Of a stretch of 58,554 nucleotides of DNA, positions 31,306-40,809 are shown piece after piece. The position numbers and the translations under genes are program-made. The notes under the pieces were generated by a model. That model was not told the DNA's origin and searched no databases. It saw only the letters and a program-made list of their open reading frames with translations. The stretch's first letter is position 1; the number at the start of each line of letters is the position of its first letter. Source of the DNA: Gammaproteobacteria bacterium (GTDB lineage: Bacteria; Pseudomonadota; Gammaproteobacteria; UBA6186; Azoamicaceae); contig JAGVLG010000098.1 of the NCBI GenBank assembly GCA_020054325.1, positions 1 to 58,554 on the forward strand, in the 5' to 3' direction.

Positions 31306-32184
31306 ATGCTGCGTAACATAATAATAGCAATTTTGGCGATATACAGCATTGGCGCTAGCTATTTACTGCTTGAAATAAATAATAAGCAAAAACAAGCATT
31401 ATCTAACAAACACACATCAAATATTGCTGCGGCACATAATGTAGTTGCCACACGTACTCCGCAACAAAACATAATTATTAATGCGATACCTAAATCCGGT
31501 AGTGCTTACATCGCACAGGCACTTGAGAATGGTTTACATTATCAACATGCTACGATTTCAAATGAATACATTCCATACGATCAAGTAAATTACAAGAAGG
31601 TAAAAGCATTTTTTAGTACTGGAGCTAAGCTTAGTAAGCAGCATATGGAGCCATCTGGCATCAACATGCAAATTTTAAGACGCTTTACTGATCGTATAGT
31701 TCTAAATGTGCGCGATCCACGTGAGGTTTTATTGTCTTGGGTGCATTATTTGAATGCTGAGCATGCCAAAGGAATTGATATCTATTACGTTGATCCTGAA
31801 CCACCTGCGGAATATTATCAACTGAGCTTACAGCAACAAATTGACTGGAATATTCAAAATTTTTTGCCGAGCATGGTGAAATGGTTGCAGGCATGGTCTG
31901 ACTATAAAAAGTCTCAAGATTTAAAACAAAATGGCCTTAAAATTCTAGTTGTAAAGTATGATGATTTAGTAGAAGATGAGGCAGGTTTATATGGTAGAAT
32001 TTTGCAATTTTATAATATACCTGAATCAGATTTTGTGTTTGTCAGGCCAGAAAAGAGCACATATCTGCATTTTCGTAACGGTGATCGCAATGAATGGCGT
32101 AGCGTCTTTAGCTCGGAACAAAAAGCTGCGATTGCAAAAACTATACCACTAAGTTTGTTAGAGGAGTTTGGCTGGAAGGAGTAG
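31306..32184 (+). CDS. Membrane-anchored sulfotransferase, 292 aa
   Basis: A single hydrophobic segment (residues about 4-22) is followed by a sulfotransferase domain. The 5'-phosphosulfate loop is IPKSGSAY (61-68), close to the PKSGTT consensus, and the 3'-phosphate site is VRDPREVLLS. Expected to transfer sulfate from PAPS to a glycan or lipid acceptor. The topology is like Golgi sulfotransferases (type II anchor), unusual for a bacterial polysaccharide cluster. No PAPS synthesis genes are in the window. The start follows AAGGAGGA. Confidence 0.85.
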   Translation: MLRNIIIAILAIYSIGASYLLLEINNKQKQALSNKHTSNIAAAHNVVATRTPQQNIIINAIPKSGSAYIAQALENGLHYQHATISNEYIPYDQVNYKKVKAFFSTGAKLSKQHMEPSGINMQILRRFTDRIVLNVRDPREVLLSWVHYLNAEHAKGIDIYYVDPEPPAEYYQLSLQQQIDWNIQNFLPSMVKWLQAWSDYKKSQDLKQNGLKILVVKYDDLVEDEAGLYGRILQFYNIPESDFVFVRPEKSTYLHFRNGDRNEWRSVFSSEQKAAIAKTIPLSLLEEFGWKE

Positions 32185-32185
32185 T

Positions 32186-32743
32186 ATGCAGCCCGCAGTA
32201 TTTTTTGATCGAGATGGAGTAATAATTGAAACGGAAGTGCGCGATGGTAAACCTTATGCAATTCGTGATCCGCAGCAATTAAAAATTTTTCCAGCTGCAT
32301 TGCCACTAATGCAAAACTTTAAACAGGCTGGGTATAAAATAGTTGTGGTTACTAATCAACCCGATGTTGGCAATGGCTTGGTAACACAGCAAACTGTGGA
32401 AACGATGCATGCTAAATTGTTAGCAGAATTACCAATCGATTTAATCGAAGTCTGTTATCATAGTCAACAAGCTGGATGTAAATGTCGTAAACCTGACATT
32501 GCAATGTTTAGCACTGCTGCCGAAAGATTAAACTTAGATTTGTCAGCAAGTTTAATGATCGGCGATCGCAATAGTGACGTTGCAGCTGGAAATCGTGCCG
32601 GATGTTTTACTTTGTTCATCGACTATGGTTATAATGAGCCCCTTGTAGCGCACGCAAACTTAATCGTCAGGTCTCTATCTGAAATTTTAGAGCAACAAAT
32701 GGAAATCATGGAGTTGTTGAAATATGAACGCAGTCAATCTTAA
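32186..32743 (+). CDS. HAD-family heptose-bisphosphate phosphatase-like protein (GmhB type), 185 aa
   Basis: HAD hydrolase with motif I FFDRDGV, motif II VVTNQ and motif IV MIGDRNSDV. The zinc-binding loop CYHSQQAGCKCRKP is typical of GmhB-type phosphatases that remove the phosphate from C7 of heptose 1,7-bisphosphate. I use the ATG at 32186, after AAGGAG, rather than a TTG 18 bases earlier. It overlaps the transaldolase gene start. Other sugar bisphosphates are possible substrates. Confidence 0.88.
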   Translation: MQPAVFFDRDGVIIETEVRDGKPYAIRDPQQLKIFPAALPLMQNFKQAGYKIVVVTNQPDVGNGLVTQQTVETMHAKLLAELPIDLIEVCYHSQQAGCKCRKPDIAMFSTAAERLNLDLSASLMIGDRNSDVAAGNRAGCFTLFIDYGYNEPLVAHANLIVRSLSEILEQQMEIMELLKYERSQS

Positions 32744-33470
32744 TAATCTAAATGTAAAAATCTATGCTGATGGGGCAGATATAAAACAAATCGTGTCTCT
32801 AGTTAGCAATCCGCTTATTAAAGGTTTTACAACTAATCCAAGCTTGATGCGTGCTGCCGGAGTAACAGACTATGAAGCTTTTGCGCGTGAATTATTAACT
32901 CAAGTTCCGAATCACCCAATTTCATTTGAAGTATTTGCTGATGATTTAGCCGAGATGGAAGATCAGGCTCGGCAGATCGCTTCCTGGGGTTCGAATGTCT
33001 ATGTAAAGATCCCAATCACCAATACTAAGGCGCAATCTACTGAAGATTTAATCGGTCGCTTATCAGCAGACGGTATTGCTTTAAATTTGACTGCAATTTT
33101 AACCCTAGAACAAGTTTCAGTAGTAGCGGATGCTTTAGCGGTAAATACACCAGCGGTTGTTTCGGTATTTGCAGGTAGAATTGCAGATACTGGTGTGGAT
33201 CCGATCCCTTTGATGTTGGCAAGCAAACAAACGTTAAAAAACAAACCTAAAGCTGAATTGTTATGGGCAAGTTGTCGCGAATTATTAAACATAGTGCATT
33301 CTGAACAATCTCAGTGCGACATTATTACTGTGCCGCATAGTATGCTGCAGAAGATTGACCTTTTTGGCAAAAATTTAGAAACATATTCACTAGAAACCGT
33401 GCAAATGTTTTACAAAGATGCTTGTGCATCAGGGTTTAGCATTAAGATCCCAGCTGCAGCAACTGCGTAA
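32724..33470 (+). CDS. Transaldolase-family protein, 248 aa
   Basis: TIM-barrel transaldolase family. It has the FTTNPSLM block near residue 35, YVKIPIT with the Schiff-base Lys near 94, and LNLTAI soon after. Length is nearer the short TalC/fructose-6-phosphate aldolase branch (about 220) than full transaldolase B (about 315). It lies within the heptose-type genes, so it may supply or modify sedoheptulose-7-phosphate or another sugar of the surface glycan. The ATG at 32724 is inside the preceding gene. Confidence 0.87.
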   Translation: MNAVNLNNLNVKIYADGADIKQIVSLVSNPLIKGFTTNPSLMRAAGVTDYEAFARELLTQVPNHPISFEVFADDLAEMEDQARQIASWGSNVYVKIPITNTKAQSTEDLIGRLSADGIALNLTAILTLEQVSVVADALAVNTPAVVSVFAGRIADTGVDPIPLMLASKQTLKNKPKAELLWASCRELLNIVHSEQSQCDIITVPHSMLQKIDLFGKNLETYSLETVQMFYKDACASGFSIKIPAAATA

Positions 33471-33485
33471 TTTTAGGAGATAAAC

Positions 33486-34496
33486 ATGTCAGAGATGAAG
33501 AATATATTAATAACTGGTGGGGCAGGTTATGTTGGTAATTTGCTGGTGCCACAGCTTTTAAATTCAGGTTATAGGGTGCGTGTTTACGATATCATGTATT
33601 TTGGTAAAGAAACGTTACCGCTTGATAATCCAAACTTAGAAGTAATTGAAGCTGACATTCGCGATACTGCAACGTTTGCAGCAGCTTGCAAGGGCATTGA
33701 TGTGGTAATGCATTTGGCATGTATTTCTAACGATCCAAGTTTTGAATTAGATCCAGATCTTTCTAGATCAATTAATTACGAATGCTTTGAACCGATGGTG
33801 CTTGCAGCTAAAAATGCTAAGGTAAAACGTTTTATATATTGTTCCAGCAGTTCGGTATATGGCGTATCAGATCGTCCACAAGTAACCGAAGATACTCCGT
33901 TGGTACCATTAACTGATTACAACAAATATAAGGGTATGTGTGAACCATTGTTATGGAAGCATATGTCAGATGATTTCACTTGTGTCACTATTCGCCCAGC
34001 GACAATTTGTGGTTATAGCCCAAGGACTCGCTTAGATTTATCGGTAAATATTTTAACCAATCATGCAGTTAATAAAAATGCAATTACTGTATTTGGTGGA
34101 GTTCAAGAGCGTCCAAATTTACATATCCAAGATATGTGCGATGCCTATGAAATGTTAATTGAAGCACCACATGAAAAAATCCATGGTGAAACTTTTAATG
34201 TTGGTTGGCAAAACTATTCAATTATGGATTTAGCCAAGATGGTTAAGCGTGTAGTAGAAGCAGAATTCCCAGAAAAGGGCGATATTCCGATTACTGTAAC
34301 TGAAACTAACGATATTAGATCGTATCGTGTCAATTCTGACAAGATTAAGAGAGTCTTAGGTTTCGAAGCTAAGCATACTGTTGAAGATGCTGTACGTGAT
34401 TTATGTAAAGCCTTTAAAGCCGGAAAACTGCCTGATTCTTTCGGTAATCCTAAGTATTTTAATGTTAAGCAATTACAGGAATTGGAAGTAGCATAA
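33486..34496 (+). CDS. NAD-dependent sugar epimerase/dehydratase (extended SDR), 336 aa
   Basis: N-terminal Rossmann motif TGGAGYVG (NAD site), catalytic Ser in CSSSSVYG, and YNKYK as the YxxxK dyad. Acts on a nucleotide sugar; the exact reaction (epimerase or dehydratase) is not readable. AGGAGAT precedes the ATG. Three bases separate its stop from the next SDR gene, so the two are co-translated and may do successive steps. Confidence 0.88.
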   Translation: MSEMKNILITGGAGYVGNLLVPQLLNSGYRVRVYDIMYFGKETLPLDNPNLEVIEADIRDTATFAAACKGIDVVMHLACISNDPSFELDPDLSRSINYECFEPMVLAAKNAKVKRFIYCSSSSVYGVSDRPQVTEDTPLVPLTDYNKYKGMCEPLLWKHMSDDFTCVTIRPATICGYSPRTRLDLSVNILTNHAVNKNAITVFGGVQERPNLHIQDMCDAYEMLIEAPHEKIHGETFNVGWQNYSIMDLAKMVKRVVEAEFPEKGDIPITVTETNDIRSYRVNSDKIKRVLGFEAKHTVEDAVRDLCKAFKAGKLPDSFGNPKYFNVKQLQELEVA

Positions 34497-34498
34497 TT

Positions 34499-35506
34499 AT
34501 GAGTAAACCGATAGCAGTTGTCACTGGTGGGGCGGGTTTTATTGGCAGTCACATGGTGGATCTGCTATTGGCGAACGGCTACCAGGTACGTGTAATAGAT
34601 AGTTTATTGGGTGGGCGTGAAAGTAACTTAGTACAACATGCAGGTAATTCGGATTTAATTTGCGAATGGGCAGATATTCGAGATCTACCAGTAGACTCAA
34701 AATTATTTACTGGCGCACAGTATGTGTTTCATTTTGCTGGTATTGGCGATATTGTGCCTTCTATCGAACATCCAGTTGAATATATGAGCACTAACGTACA
34801 AGGTACAGTACGTGTTTTAGAGTGTGCTCGATATGCAAAGGTAAAAAAATTAGTGTATGCGGCCTCGTCATCTTGTTATGGTATGGCCGATGTCCCTACT
34901 AAAGTAGATCATCAAATAAGTCCACAGTATCCATATGCGTTATCAAAGTATATGGGTGAGCAAGCGGCATTTCATTGGCATCAAGTATATAAATTACCAG
35001 TAAATTCGATCCGAATATTTAATGCGTATGGTACGCGCGTGCGTACTACGGGTGTTTATGGCGCAGTATTTGGTGTGTTTTTTAAACAAAAGCTTGCTGG
35101 TAAGCCATTTACTGTAGTGGGTGATGGTAATCAAAAGCGCGATTTCCTGTATGTGACAGACGTCGCTAAGGCATTTTTAGCTGCGGCAACTACTGATCAA
35201 GTTGGACAGGTTTATAATCTTGGTGCTGGCAATCCGCAGTCAATTAATTACTTAGTGCAGCTTTTGGGTGCTACAGAAGTAGTACACATTCCGAAGCGTC
35301 CTGGAGAGCCAGATTGTACCTGGGCGGATATTTCCAAAATCACAAGTGAATTGGATTGGAAACCTACAGTATCTTTTGAAGATGGCGTTAAATTAATGTT
35401 GGCAGAGATTGAAAAGTGGCAGGATGCGCCATTATGGGATCCAGAATCAATCAAAACCGCAACCAAAACTTGGTTTGAATGTTTAGGCGAGATGGAGCAG
35501 GCTTAA
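34499..35506 (+). CDS. NAD-dependent sugar epimerase (UDP-glucose 4-epimerase type), 335 aa
   Basis: TGGAGFIGSHMVDLLL is the classical N-terminus of GalE/WbpP-type epimerases; SSSCYGMAD follows and YALSK is the YxxxK dyad. Further family features are RIFNAYG and GDGNQKRDFLYV. Only 335 residues, a normal length. Probably converts a nucleotide sugar for the glycan. The stop overlaps the following start (TAATG). Confidence 0.9.
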   Translation: MSKPIAVVTGGAGFIGSHMVDLLLANGYQVRVIDSLLGGRESNLVQHAGNSDLICEWADIRDLPVDSKLFTGAQYVFHFAGIGDIVPSIEHPVEYMSTNVQGTVRVLECARYAKVKKLVYAASSSCYGMADVPTKVDHQISPQYPYALSKYMGEQAAFHWHQVYKLPVNSIRIFNAYGTRVRTTGVYGAVFGVFFKQKLAGKPFTVVGDGNQKRDFLYVTDVAKAFLAAATTDQVGQVYNLGAGNPQSINYLVQLLGATEVVHIPKRPGEPDCTWADISKITSELDWKPTVSFEDGVKLMLAEIEKWQDAPLWDPESIKTATKTWFECLGEMEQA

Positions 35507-37140
35507 TGCAAGATTTATTAATGCAAGATTTGTTGGCAAAATTTGGCCACAAAATAAAAACAGCGGAAGAGTTAAAAAAAATTATTGGTGGCCGCCCGCG
35601 GCAAAATAAAGTAATTATGTGCCATGGCGTATTCGATGTGGTACACCCTGGACATATTAGACATTTAGTGTATGCCAAGAGTAAGGTATCGCCGCATGGT
35701 AATTCGCTGGATAAATCGCAGGGAATTTTGATTGCTAGCATAACTGCAGATATTCATATTACCAAGGGAATTCATCGTCCGCATGTACCGCATAAATTAC
35801 GTGCGGTAAATATAGCAGCATTTGAATTTGTAGATTATGTGGTTATTGATGAAAATGCCACACCACTTAAAAATTTAGAATATTTGCAGCCAGATTATTT
35901 CGCCAAGGGTTACGAGTATGTATCTAATGGCATGCCGCCTAAAACTAGCGAAGAAGCAAAAATTCTAGAATCATACGGTGGCGAAATTGTGTTTACACCT
36001 GGTGACTACGTAAACTCTTCAACCAGCTTGATAAATATCGCTCCTCCTGAATTGCAGATGGAAAAACTCTCGATTTTGATGTCCTCTGAGGGTATTACTT
36101 TTGCCGAGTTGCGCAATTGCTTGAAGAAATTTAGCAGTCTTAAAGTACATGTTGTTGGTGACACAATTATCGATAGCTTTACTTATGCTAGTATGATTGG
36201 TGGTCAGACTAAATCACCTACCATGAGTGTTTTATATCAGAATAGAGTTGACTATGTTGGTGGTGCTGGGGTTGTTGCCAAGCATATGCGTGCTGCTGGT
36301 GCAGATGTTATTTTTACCACGGTACTCGGCAATGATGCGTTCAAAGATTTTGCATTAGAAGATCTGGAAGCATCGGGTGTTAAGTGTAAGGCAGTGGTGG
36401 ATCAAACCCGACCAACTACTAACAAGAATGCAATTATTGTTAAGGATTATCGCTTGCTAAAGATCGATACTTTAGATAATTCAACAATAACAGATTCAGT
36501 TTTAAATCAGTTTGTTAAGCAGATCAAAGAAACTGAAGCGGATGCTGTGGTATTTAGCGATTTTCGACATGGTATTTTCAACAAGCGTACTATACCAACT
36601 TTAGCTGCAGCTATTCCCCCGAATGCATACAAAGTAGCGGACAGTCAGGTTGCGAGCCGTTGGGGCAACATAACTGAATTCCAAAACTTTGATTTAATAA
36701 CACCAAATGAACGTGAAGCAAGGTTCTCGTTAGCAGATCAGGATTCAGGAATTCGTTCATTAGCAGCTAATTTATACGATGCTGCAAATTGCAAGACTTT
36801 GATTCTAAAATTAAGTGAAAAGGGATTGATTACCTGTAAGAATAATGATCATAGTTCTCTCGATTCATTTTTTGTATTAGATAGCTTTGCTGGGCATGTA
36901 TTAGACGCAGTTGGATCTGGCGATGCACTATTAGCCTATGCTACTTTAACGATGTTAGCTACCAAATCAGCTGCATGTGCTTCAATTATTGGTTCAATAG
37001 CGGCTGCTTGCGAATGTGAAGTTGATGGTAATATTCCTATAACAACTGATGTTGTTTTAGCGAAGCTAGACACTCTAGAAAAGAAGATGATGTTTGAATC
37101 TTTTGAAGCAGTGGAAGAAGTAGAAGTATGCGCGTTATAG
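35506..37140 (+). CDS. Nucleotidyltransferase-PfkB kinase fusion, reverse domain order to HldE, 544 aa
   Basis: Residues about 30-185 are a cytidylyltransferase-like domain (CHGVFDVVHPGH, HxGH at 47-50). Residues about 215-530 are a PfkB sugar kinase (GGAGVVAKH and the catalytic DAVGSGD). In HldE the kinase comes first and the nucleotidyltransferase second, so this is an inverted arrangement of the same two functions, which in the heptose pathway phosphorylate C1 and add the nucleotide. I use the ATG at 35506, coupled to the preceding stop. The substrate may differ from ADP-heptose. Confidence 0.88.
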   Translation: MQDLLMQDLLAKFGHKIKTAEELKKIIGGRPRQNKVIMCHGVFDVVHPGHIRHLVYAKSKVSPHGNSLDKSQGILIASITADIHITKGIHRPHVPHKLRAVNIAAFEFVDYVVIDENATPLKNLEYLQPDYFAKGYEYVSNGMPPKTSEEAKILESYGGEIVFTPGDYVNSSTSLINIAPPELQMEKLSILMSSEGITFAELRNCLKKFSSLKVHVVGDTIIDSFTYASMIGGQTKSPTMSVLYQNRVDYVGGAGVVAKHMRAAGADVIFTTVLGNDAFKDFALEDLEASGVKCKAVVDQTRPTTNKNAIIVKDYRLLKIDTLDNSTITDSVLNQFVKQIKETEADAVVFSDFRHGIFNKRTIPTLAAAIPPNAYKVADSQVASRWGNITEFQNFDLITPNEREARFSLADQDSGIRSLAANLYDAANCKTLILKLSEKGLITCKNNDHSSLDSFFVLDSFAGHVLDAVGSGDALLAYATLTMLATKSAACASIIGSIAAACECEVDGNIPITTDVVLAKLDTLEKKMMFESFEAVEEVEVCAL

Positions 37141-38063
37141 TCGTTGGCCTAGGAGTACAGGGAGCAAAGCGGCAGCGTATAGCTGGGGCGGATTGTATTG
37201 CAACAGTCGATCCAGTTAATCCGGCAGCAGACTATAAATCGATCCAAGATGTTGCAATTAGTAGTTATGATGCTGTTTTACTGTGTATTCCAGATGAACC
37301 AAAATATAGTTTGATTCGTTATGCGCTGGTAAATAAAAAGCATGTTTTGGTAGAAAAGCCGCTGTGGTGTCCAGATGTGCGGCAGTTAGAAGAATTAGAA
37401 CATTTAGCTAAAGCAAATAATGTGGTGTGCTATACCGCATATAATCATCGTTTCGAACCGCATTTTATGCGAATGAAACAACTCTTAGATTCAAATGCAT
37501 TAGGTAAAATTTATCATTGCCGTATGTTTTATGGCAATGGTACAGCGCGTTTGGTGCGTGATTCTGCATGGCGGGATACTGGTGCTGGAGTATTGCCAGA
37601 TTTAGGATCACACTTGCTGGATACGTTAAATTATTGGTTTGGCTCTAAAGTTAAAAATTGTCATTTTAATATTGTAAGCAAGCAATGTTTTGAAAACAAA
37701 GCGCCAGATCATGTAATTTTTGCAAGCCACGGTGGTTTTTTAAGTATTGAAGCGGAAATGACTCTACTGTCTTGGCGTAACCATTTTACCTGTGACATCT
37801 TTGCAGAAAATGGGAGTGCACACATTAGCTCATTATGTAAATGGGGCCCTAGCAGTTTCACTTATCGTAAGAGGGTGCTGCCAAGTGGCCGCCCGGTAGA
37901 GGAAGAGCATACTTTGGTGCAAAGTGATCCAACTTGGGAGTTAGAGTATGCGCATTTCAAGAAAATATGTGAACAGCCAAGTGTCGCGCAAGATTTGGGT
38001 ACTGATCAATGGATTTACACTGAATTAGAAAGATTAGGGAATGAAGAATTATTGATAGCTTAG
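37128..38063 (+). CDS. Gfo/Idh/MocA-family oxidoreductase, 311 aa
   Basis: NAD(P)-binding N-terminus (VGLGVQGAKRQ), the EKPLWC motif that holds the family's catalytic Lys, and the NHRFEP segment that follows. The C-terminal half matches the family's substrate-binding beta domain. Commonly oxidises or reduces a nucleotide sugar. The ATG overlaps the preceding gene by 13 bp. Sugar unknown. Confidence 0.87.
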   Translation: MRVIVVGLGVQGAKRQRIAGADCIATVDPVNPAADYKSIQDVAISSYDAVLLCIPDEPKYSLIRYALVNKKHVLVEKPLWCPDVRQLEELEHLAKANNVVCYTAYNHRFEPHFMRMKQLLDSNALGKIYHCRMFYGNGTARLVRDSAWRDTGAGVLPDLGSHLLDTLNYWFGSKVKNCHFNIVSKQCFENKAPDHVIFASHGGFLSIEAEMTLLSWRNHFTCDIFAENGSAHISSLCKWGPSSFTYRKRVLPSGRPVEEEHTLVQSDPTWELEYAHFKKICEQPSVAQDLGTDQWIYTELERLGNEELLIA

Positions 38064-38101
38064 GCAAAATTTAAAAAGCTTAGACTATATGAGGAGTTAG
38101 A

Positions 38102-39367
38102 GTGGGAAGTACAATTACTATTGGCTATGCAGGCATGACCCATCTTGGTATAAATTATGCCGTTGCCGGAGCTGGTAAAGGTTTTAAAATAATCGGCTAT
38201 GATCCTAAACCTGAATTAGCGCTTGAGTTAGCCGCTGGTAAATTGCCGGTAGTTGAACCGGGGTTGGATGAGGCGTTACAGCAGCGCGCTCAATTAATGC
38301 AATTCACAGCCAATGTTAATGATTTAGCGGCTTGCGATATAGTCTACGTAGCCCCAGATGTTGCTACCAACGACAATGGTCAAAGCGATTTAACCTACAT
38401 TAATGAATTAATTGCTAAAGTAATCCCAGCTTTAAATCCACATGCTTTATTGATAATTTTAGCGCAAGTGCCGCCTGGTTTTACGCGTAAAATTAATTTT
38501 GCAGCGCATCGATTGTACTATCAAGTTGAAACTTTGATTTTTGGACAAGCGTTACATCGGGCTGAATGTCCAGAGCGTTACATAGTTGGGTGTGCTAACC
38601 CCGATATGCCGCTGGATTCGCGTCTGAATACCTATTTACAGGCTTTTAATTGTCCGATTTTACCTATGCGCTATGAAAGTGCTGAGCTTGCAAAAATTGC
38701 GATTAACTGTTGTTTAGTTGCTGCGGTTAGTGTAGCGAATTCGCTTGGTGAATTATGTGAAAACATCGGCGCGGATTGGAATGAGATTGTGCCAGCTTTG
38801 CGTTTAGATAAGCGGATTGGCGAATATGCTTATTTACAAACTGGGTTGGGCTTATCGGGCGGTAATTTAGAGCGCGATTTAGCCACGGTAGTAAATTTAG
38901 CTGCAGAATATGGTACGGATAAAGCAGTAATTCAATCTTTTAGAGATAATAGTAGCCACCGTCGTAACTGGCCATTAAATAAATTATTTGATTCAATTTT
39001 ATTGCATAATCCTAAAGCAAAGATTGCGTTATGGGGTTTAACATACAAAGAAAATACGCACTCTTTAAAAAATTCACCGGCCATTAAATTAGTCCGAGAT
39101 TTAGCAGGGTATACGATTCATGCATTTGATCCAGTAGTAAAAGCCCTGGGAAATATCGGTAATGTGCAGTTTTACGATTCAGCCATGGCTGCGCTAGATT
39201 CAGCAGATGTCTTAGTAATTATGACGCCATGGTCGGAATTCAAGCTGGCCGATTTAGGTCAAATTGCGCAACGCATGCGTAATAAAGTTATTATTGATCC
39301 ATTTAAGGTTTTCTCTGCAGAGCAGGTTAAAGCTTTAAATTTTGAATATATCACTACAGGAAAATGA
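38102..39367 (+). CDS. UDP-glucose/GDP-mannose dehydrogenase homologue lacking the catalytic Cys, 421 aa
   Basis: Overall UDP-sugar 6-dehydrogenase architecture: Rossmann start IGYAGMTHLG, YAPDVAT-like middle, SAELAKIAINC dimer helix with Lys198, and a C-terminal domain (LWGLTYKENTHSLKNSPA). Where the family has GGSCFPKD, this protein reads SGGNLERD: Asn255 replaces the catalytic cysteine. Two-step oxidation to a uronate is therefore doubtful; it may act on the alcohol/aldehyde stage, on another substrate, or be regulatory. GTG start at 38102 after GAGGAG. The stop overlaps the next ATG. Confidence 0.87.
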   Translation: MGSTITIGYAGMTHLGINYAVAGAGKGFKIIGYDPKPELALELAAGKLPVVEPGLDEALQQRAQLMQFTANVNDLAACDIVYVAPDVATNDNGQSDLTYINELIAKVIPALNPHALLIILAQVPPGFTRKINFAAHRLYYQVETLIFGQALHRAECPERYIVGCANPDMPLDSRLNTYLQAFNCPILPMRYESAELAKIAINCCLVAAVSVANSLGELCENIGADWNEIVPALRLDKRIGEYAYLQTGLGLSGGNLERDLATVVNLAAEYGTDKAVIQSFRDNSSHRRNWPLNKLFDSILLHNPKAKIALWGLTYKENTHSLKNSPAIKLVRDLAGYTIHAFDPVVKALGNIGNVQFYDSAMAALDSADVLVIMTPWSEFKLADLGQIAQRMRNKVIIDPFKVFSAEQVKALNFEYITTGK

Positions 39368-40266
39368 TTATGCTAAAACATTTGAATGCAACTGCTATGC
39401 AACCAGCGCGAGTTGTTATTTTAGGGGCTGGCGGTTTTGTTGGTAGTACTGCGGCACATAATTTACGTGCCAAGGGAATTAAAACATTAGAAGTAACCCG
39501 TGATCAGGTGGATTTACAACATGCTGATGCAGCATCAAAACTTACGGCATTGCTCCAAGCTGGGGATGTATTATTAATTGCAGCAGCTATTGCACCTTGT
39601 AAAAATGGCGAGCAGTTATTAGCAAATATCCAAATGCAACATGCAATTTGTGAAGCAATTAAGTCTAAGAATGCAGATTTGACACAAGTAGTTTACATTA
39701 GCTCGGATGCAGTTTATGCCGATGATGTAGCATTAGCCAATGAAGATTCTAAAATGCAACCAAGTAGTTTTCACGGTATGATGCATGCTGCGCGTGAATT
39801 GATGTTAAAAGGTGTTTGTGGCGCAGTGCCATTAGCAATATTGCGTCCCAGTGTGTTGTATGGGTTTAATGATCCGCACAATGGTTATGGACCAAATCGC
39901 TTTTTCCGTTTAGCAAATGAAGAGAAAAATATTACTTTGTTTGGTGGTGGTGAAGAATTGCGTGATCATATTTATGTTAATGATGTTGCCGAAATTATTG
40001 CACAAACTATGTTACATCGTAGCCATGGTGCTTTAAACGTAGCAACCGGGCAATCGCATTCCTTCAAAGAGATTGCGGATAAAGTTGTAAAATTAATGGC
40101 TGCTGATGTAGTAGTTGAAGCAACCCCACGCCAAAATGCTATCACGCATCGGCATTTTGATATTACTGCTTGTCGTCAAGCGTTTCCAGAGTTTCGCTAC
40201 ACTACGTTAGATGCTGGATTAGCGCTGGTGCAAAAGGAGTATGTAGCGCAACAAGTTACAGTTTAA
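39364..40266 (+). CDS. SDR-family sugar reductase/epimerase homologue with altered active site, 300 aa
   Basis: N-terminal Rossmann motif GAGGFVGSTAA, catalytic-type Ser in YISSDAVYA, and the family's LRPSVLYG and GGGEELRDHIYVND segments. The YxxxK dyad is replaced by His137 and His141 (HGMMH). A close paralogue lies at 48930-49790, also with His at the Lys position. It might be an NAD-binding enzyme with changed chemistry. The start overlaps the previous gene (ATGA). Confidence 0.82.
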   Translation: MIMLKHLNATAMQPARVVILGAGGFVGSTAAHNLRAKGIKTLEVTRDQVDLQHADAASKLTALLQAGDVLLIAAAIAPCKNGEQLLANIQMQHAICEAIKSKNADLTQVVYISSDAVYADDVALANEDSKMQPSSFHGMMHAARELMLKGVCGAVPLAILRPSVLYGFNDPHNGYGPNRFFRLANEEKNITLFGGGEELRDHIYVNDVAEIIAQTMLHRSHGALNVATGQSHSFKEIADKVVKLMAADVVVEATPRQNAITHRHFDITACRQAFPEFRYTTLDAGLALVQKEYVAQQVTV

Positions 40267-40281
40267 AAAAAGGATTTAAAC

Positions 40282-40809
40282 ATGCCTAATACCAATAGAG
40301 TAATTAGTTCGACAGAGCGGCATTTAATTTCTGTGTTAAAGGATTACTGGACTTATCATAAGCACTGTTATGCAGACCGTTTGCAATCCTTTGTGGAAAC
40401 CTATTTTGGCGCCCAGGCATATTTAGAAGACTTACGTGACTGGTATTTTAAAGATCAGAATTATTATTCAAAACTGGCGCTAAACATTGCTACAGCGGTG
40501 TGTACTAATTCTGATCGCTGGTGGGATTTATTATTGGTGCGCCATGGCTACAATAAATCTAAGGGGCGTGATACCTCATTTTACATATATTCAATCATAA
40601 TTGATTTAAAAGAGTTGAATCGCCGCAGCGCACTGCAGCCAACTCATACACAGTACGTAAATTATGAAGAATTACCGCCAAAATTGCAGTTGGCCATGGA
40701 CACAGTGGCAGAGCCACGGTATGCGCGAGTGCTTGATGTACGCCTAGAGCAGCTTCGGGTAGCTTTACAAAAGCCGCTAGAAGAGCCAGTATTTGAGCCG
40801 CGGCCTTAG
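40282..40809 (+). CDS. Hypothetical protein, 175 aa
   Basis: Family not recognised. Aromatic- and charged-rich, with several Trp and Tyr (DYWTYHKHCY, RWWDLLLVRHGY); no signal peptide or membrane segment. It starts 15 bp after the preceding SDR gene, after AAAGGA, so it is in the same operon. It ends EEPVFEPRP, one of the Pro/Arg tails seen on several accessory proteins here. The 256 bp to the next gene hold only the hairpin at 40909. Confidence 0.65.
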   Translation: MPNTNRVISSTERHLISVLKDYWTYHKHCYADRLQSFVETYFGAQAYLEDLRDWYFKDQNYYSKLALNIATAVCTNSDRWWDLLLVRHGYNKSKGRDTSFYIYSIIIDLKELNRRSALQPTHTQYVNYEELPPKLQLAMDTVAEPRYARVLDVRLEQLRVALQKPLEEPVFEPRP

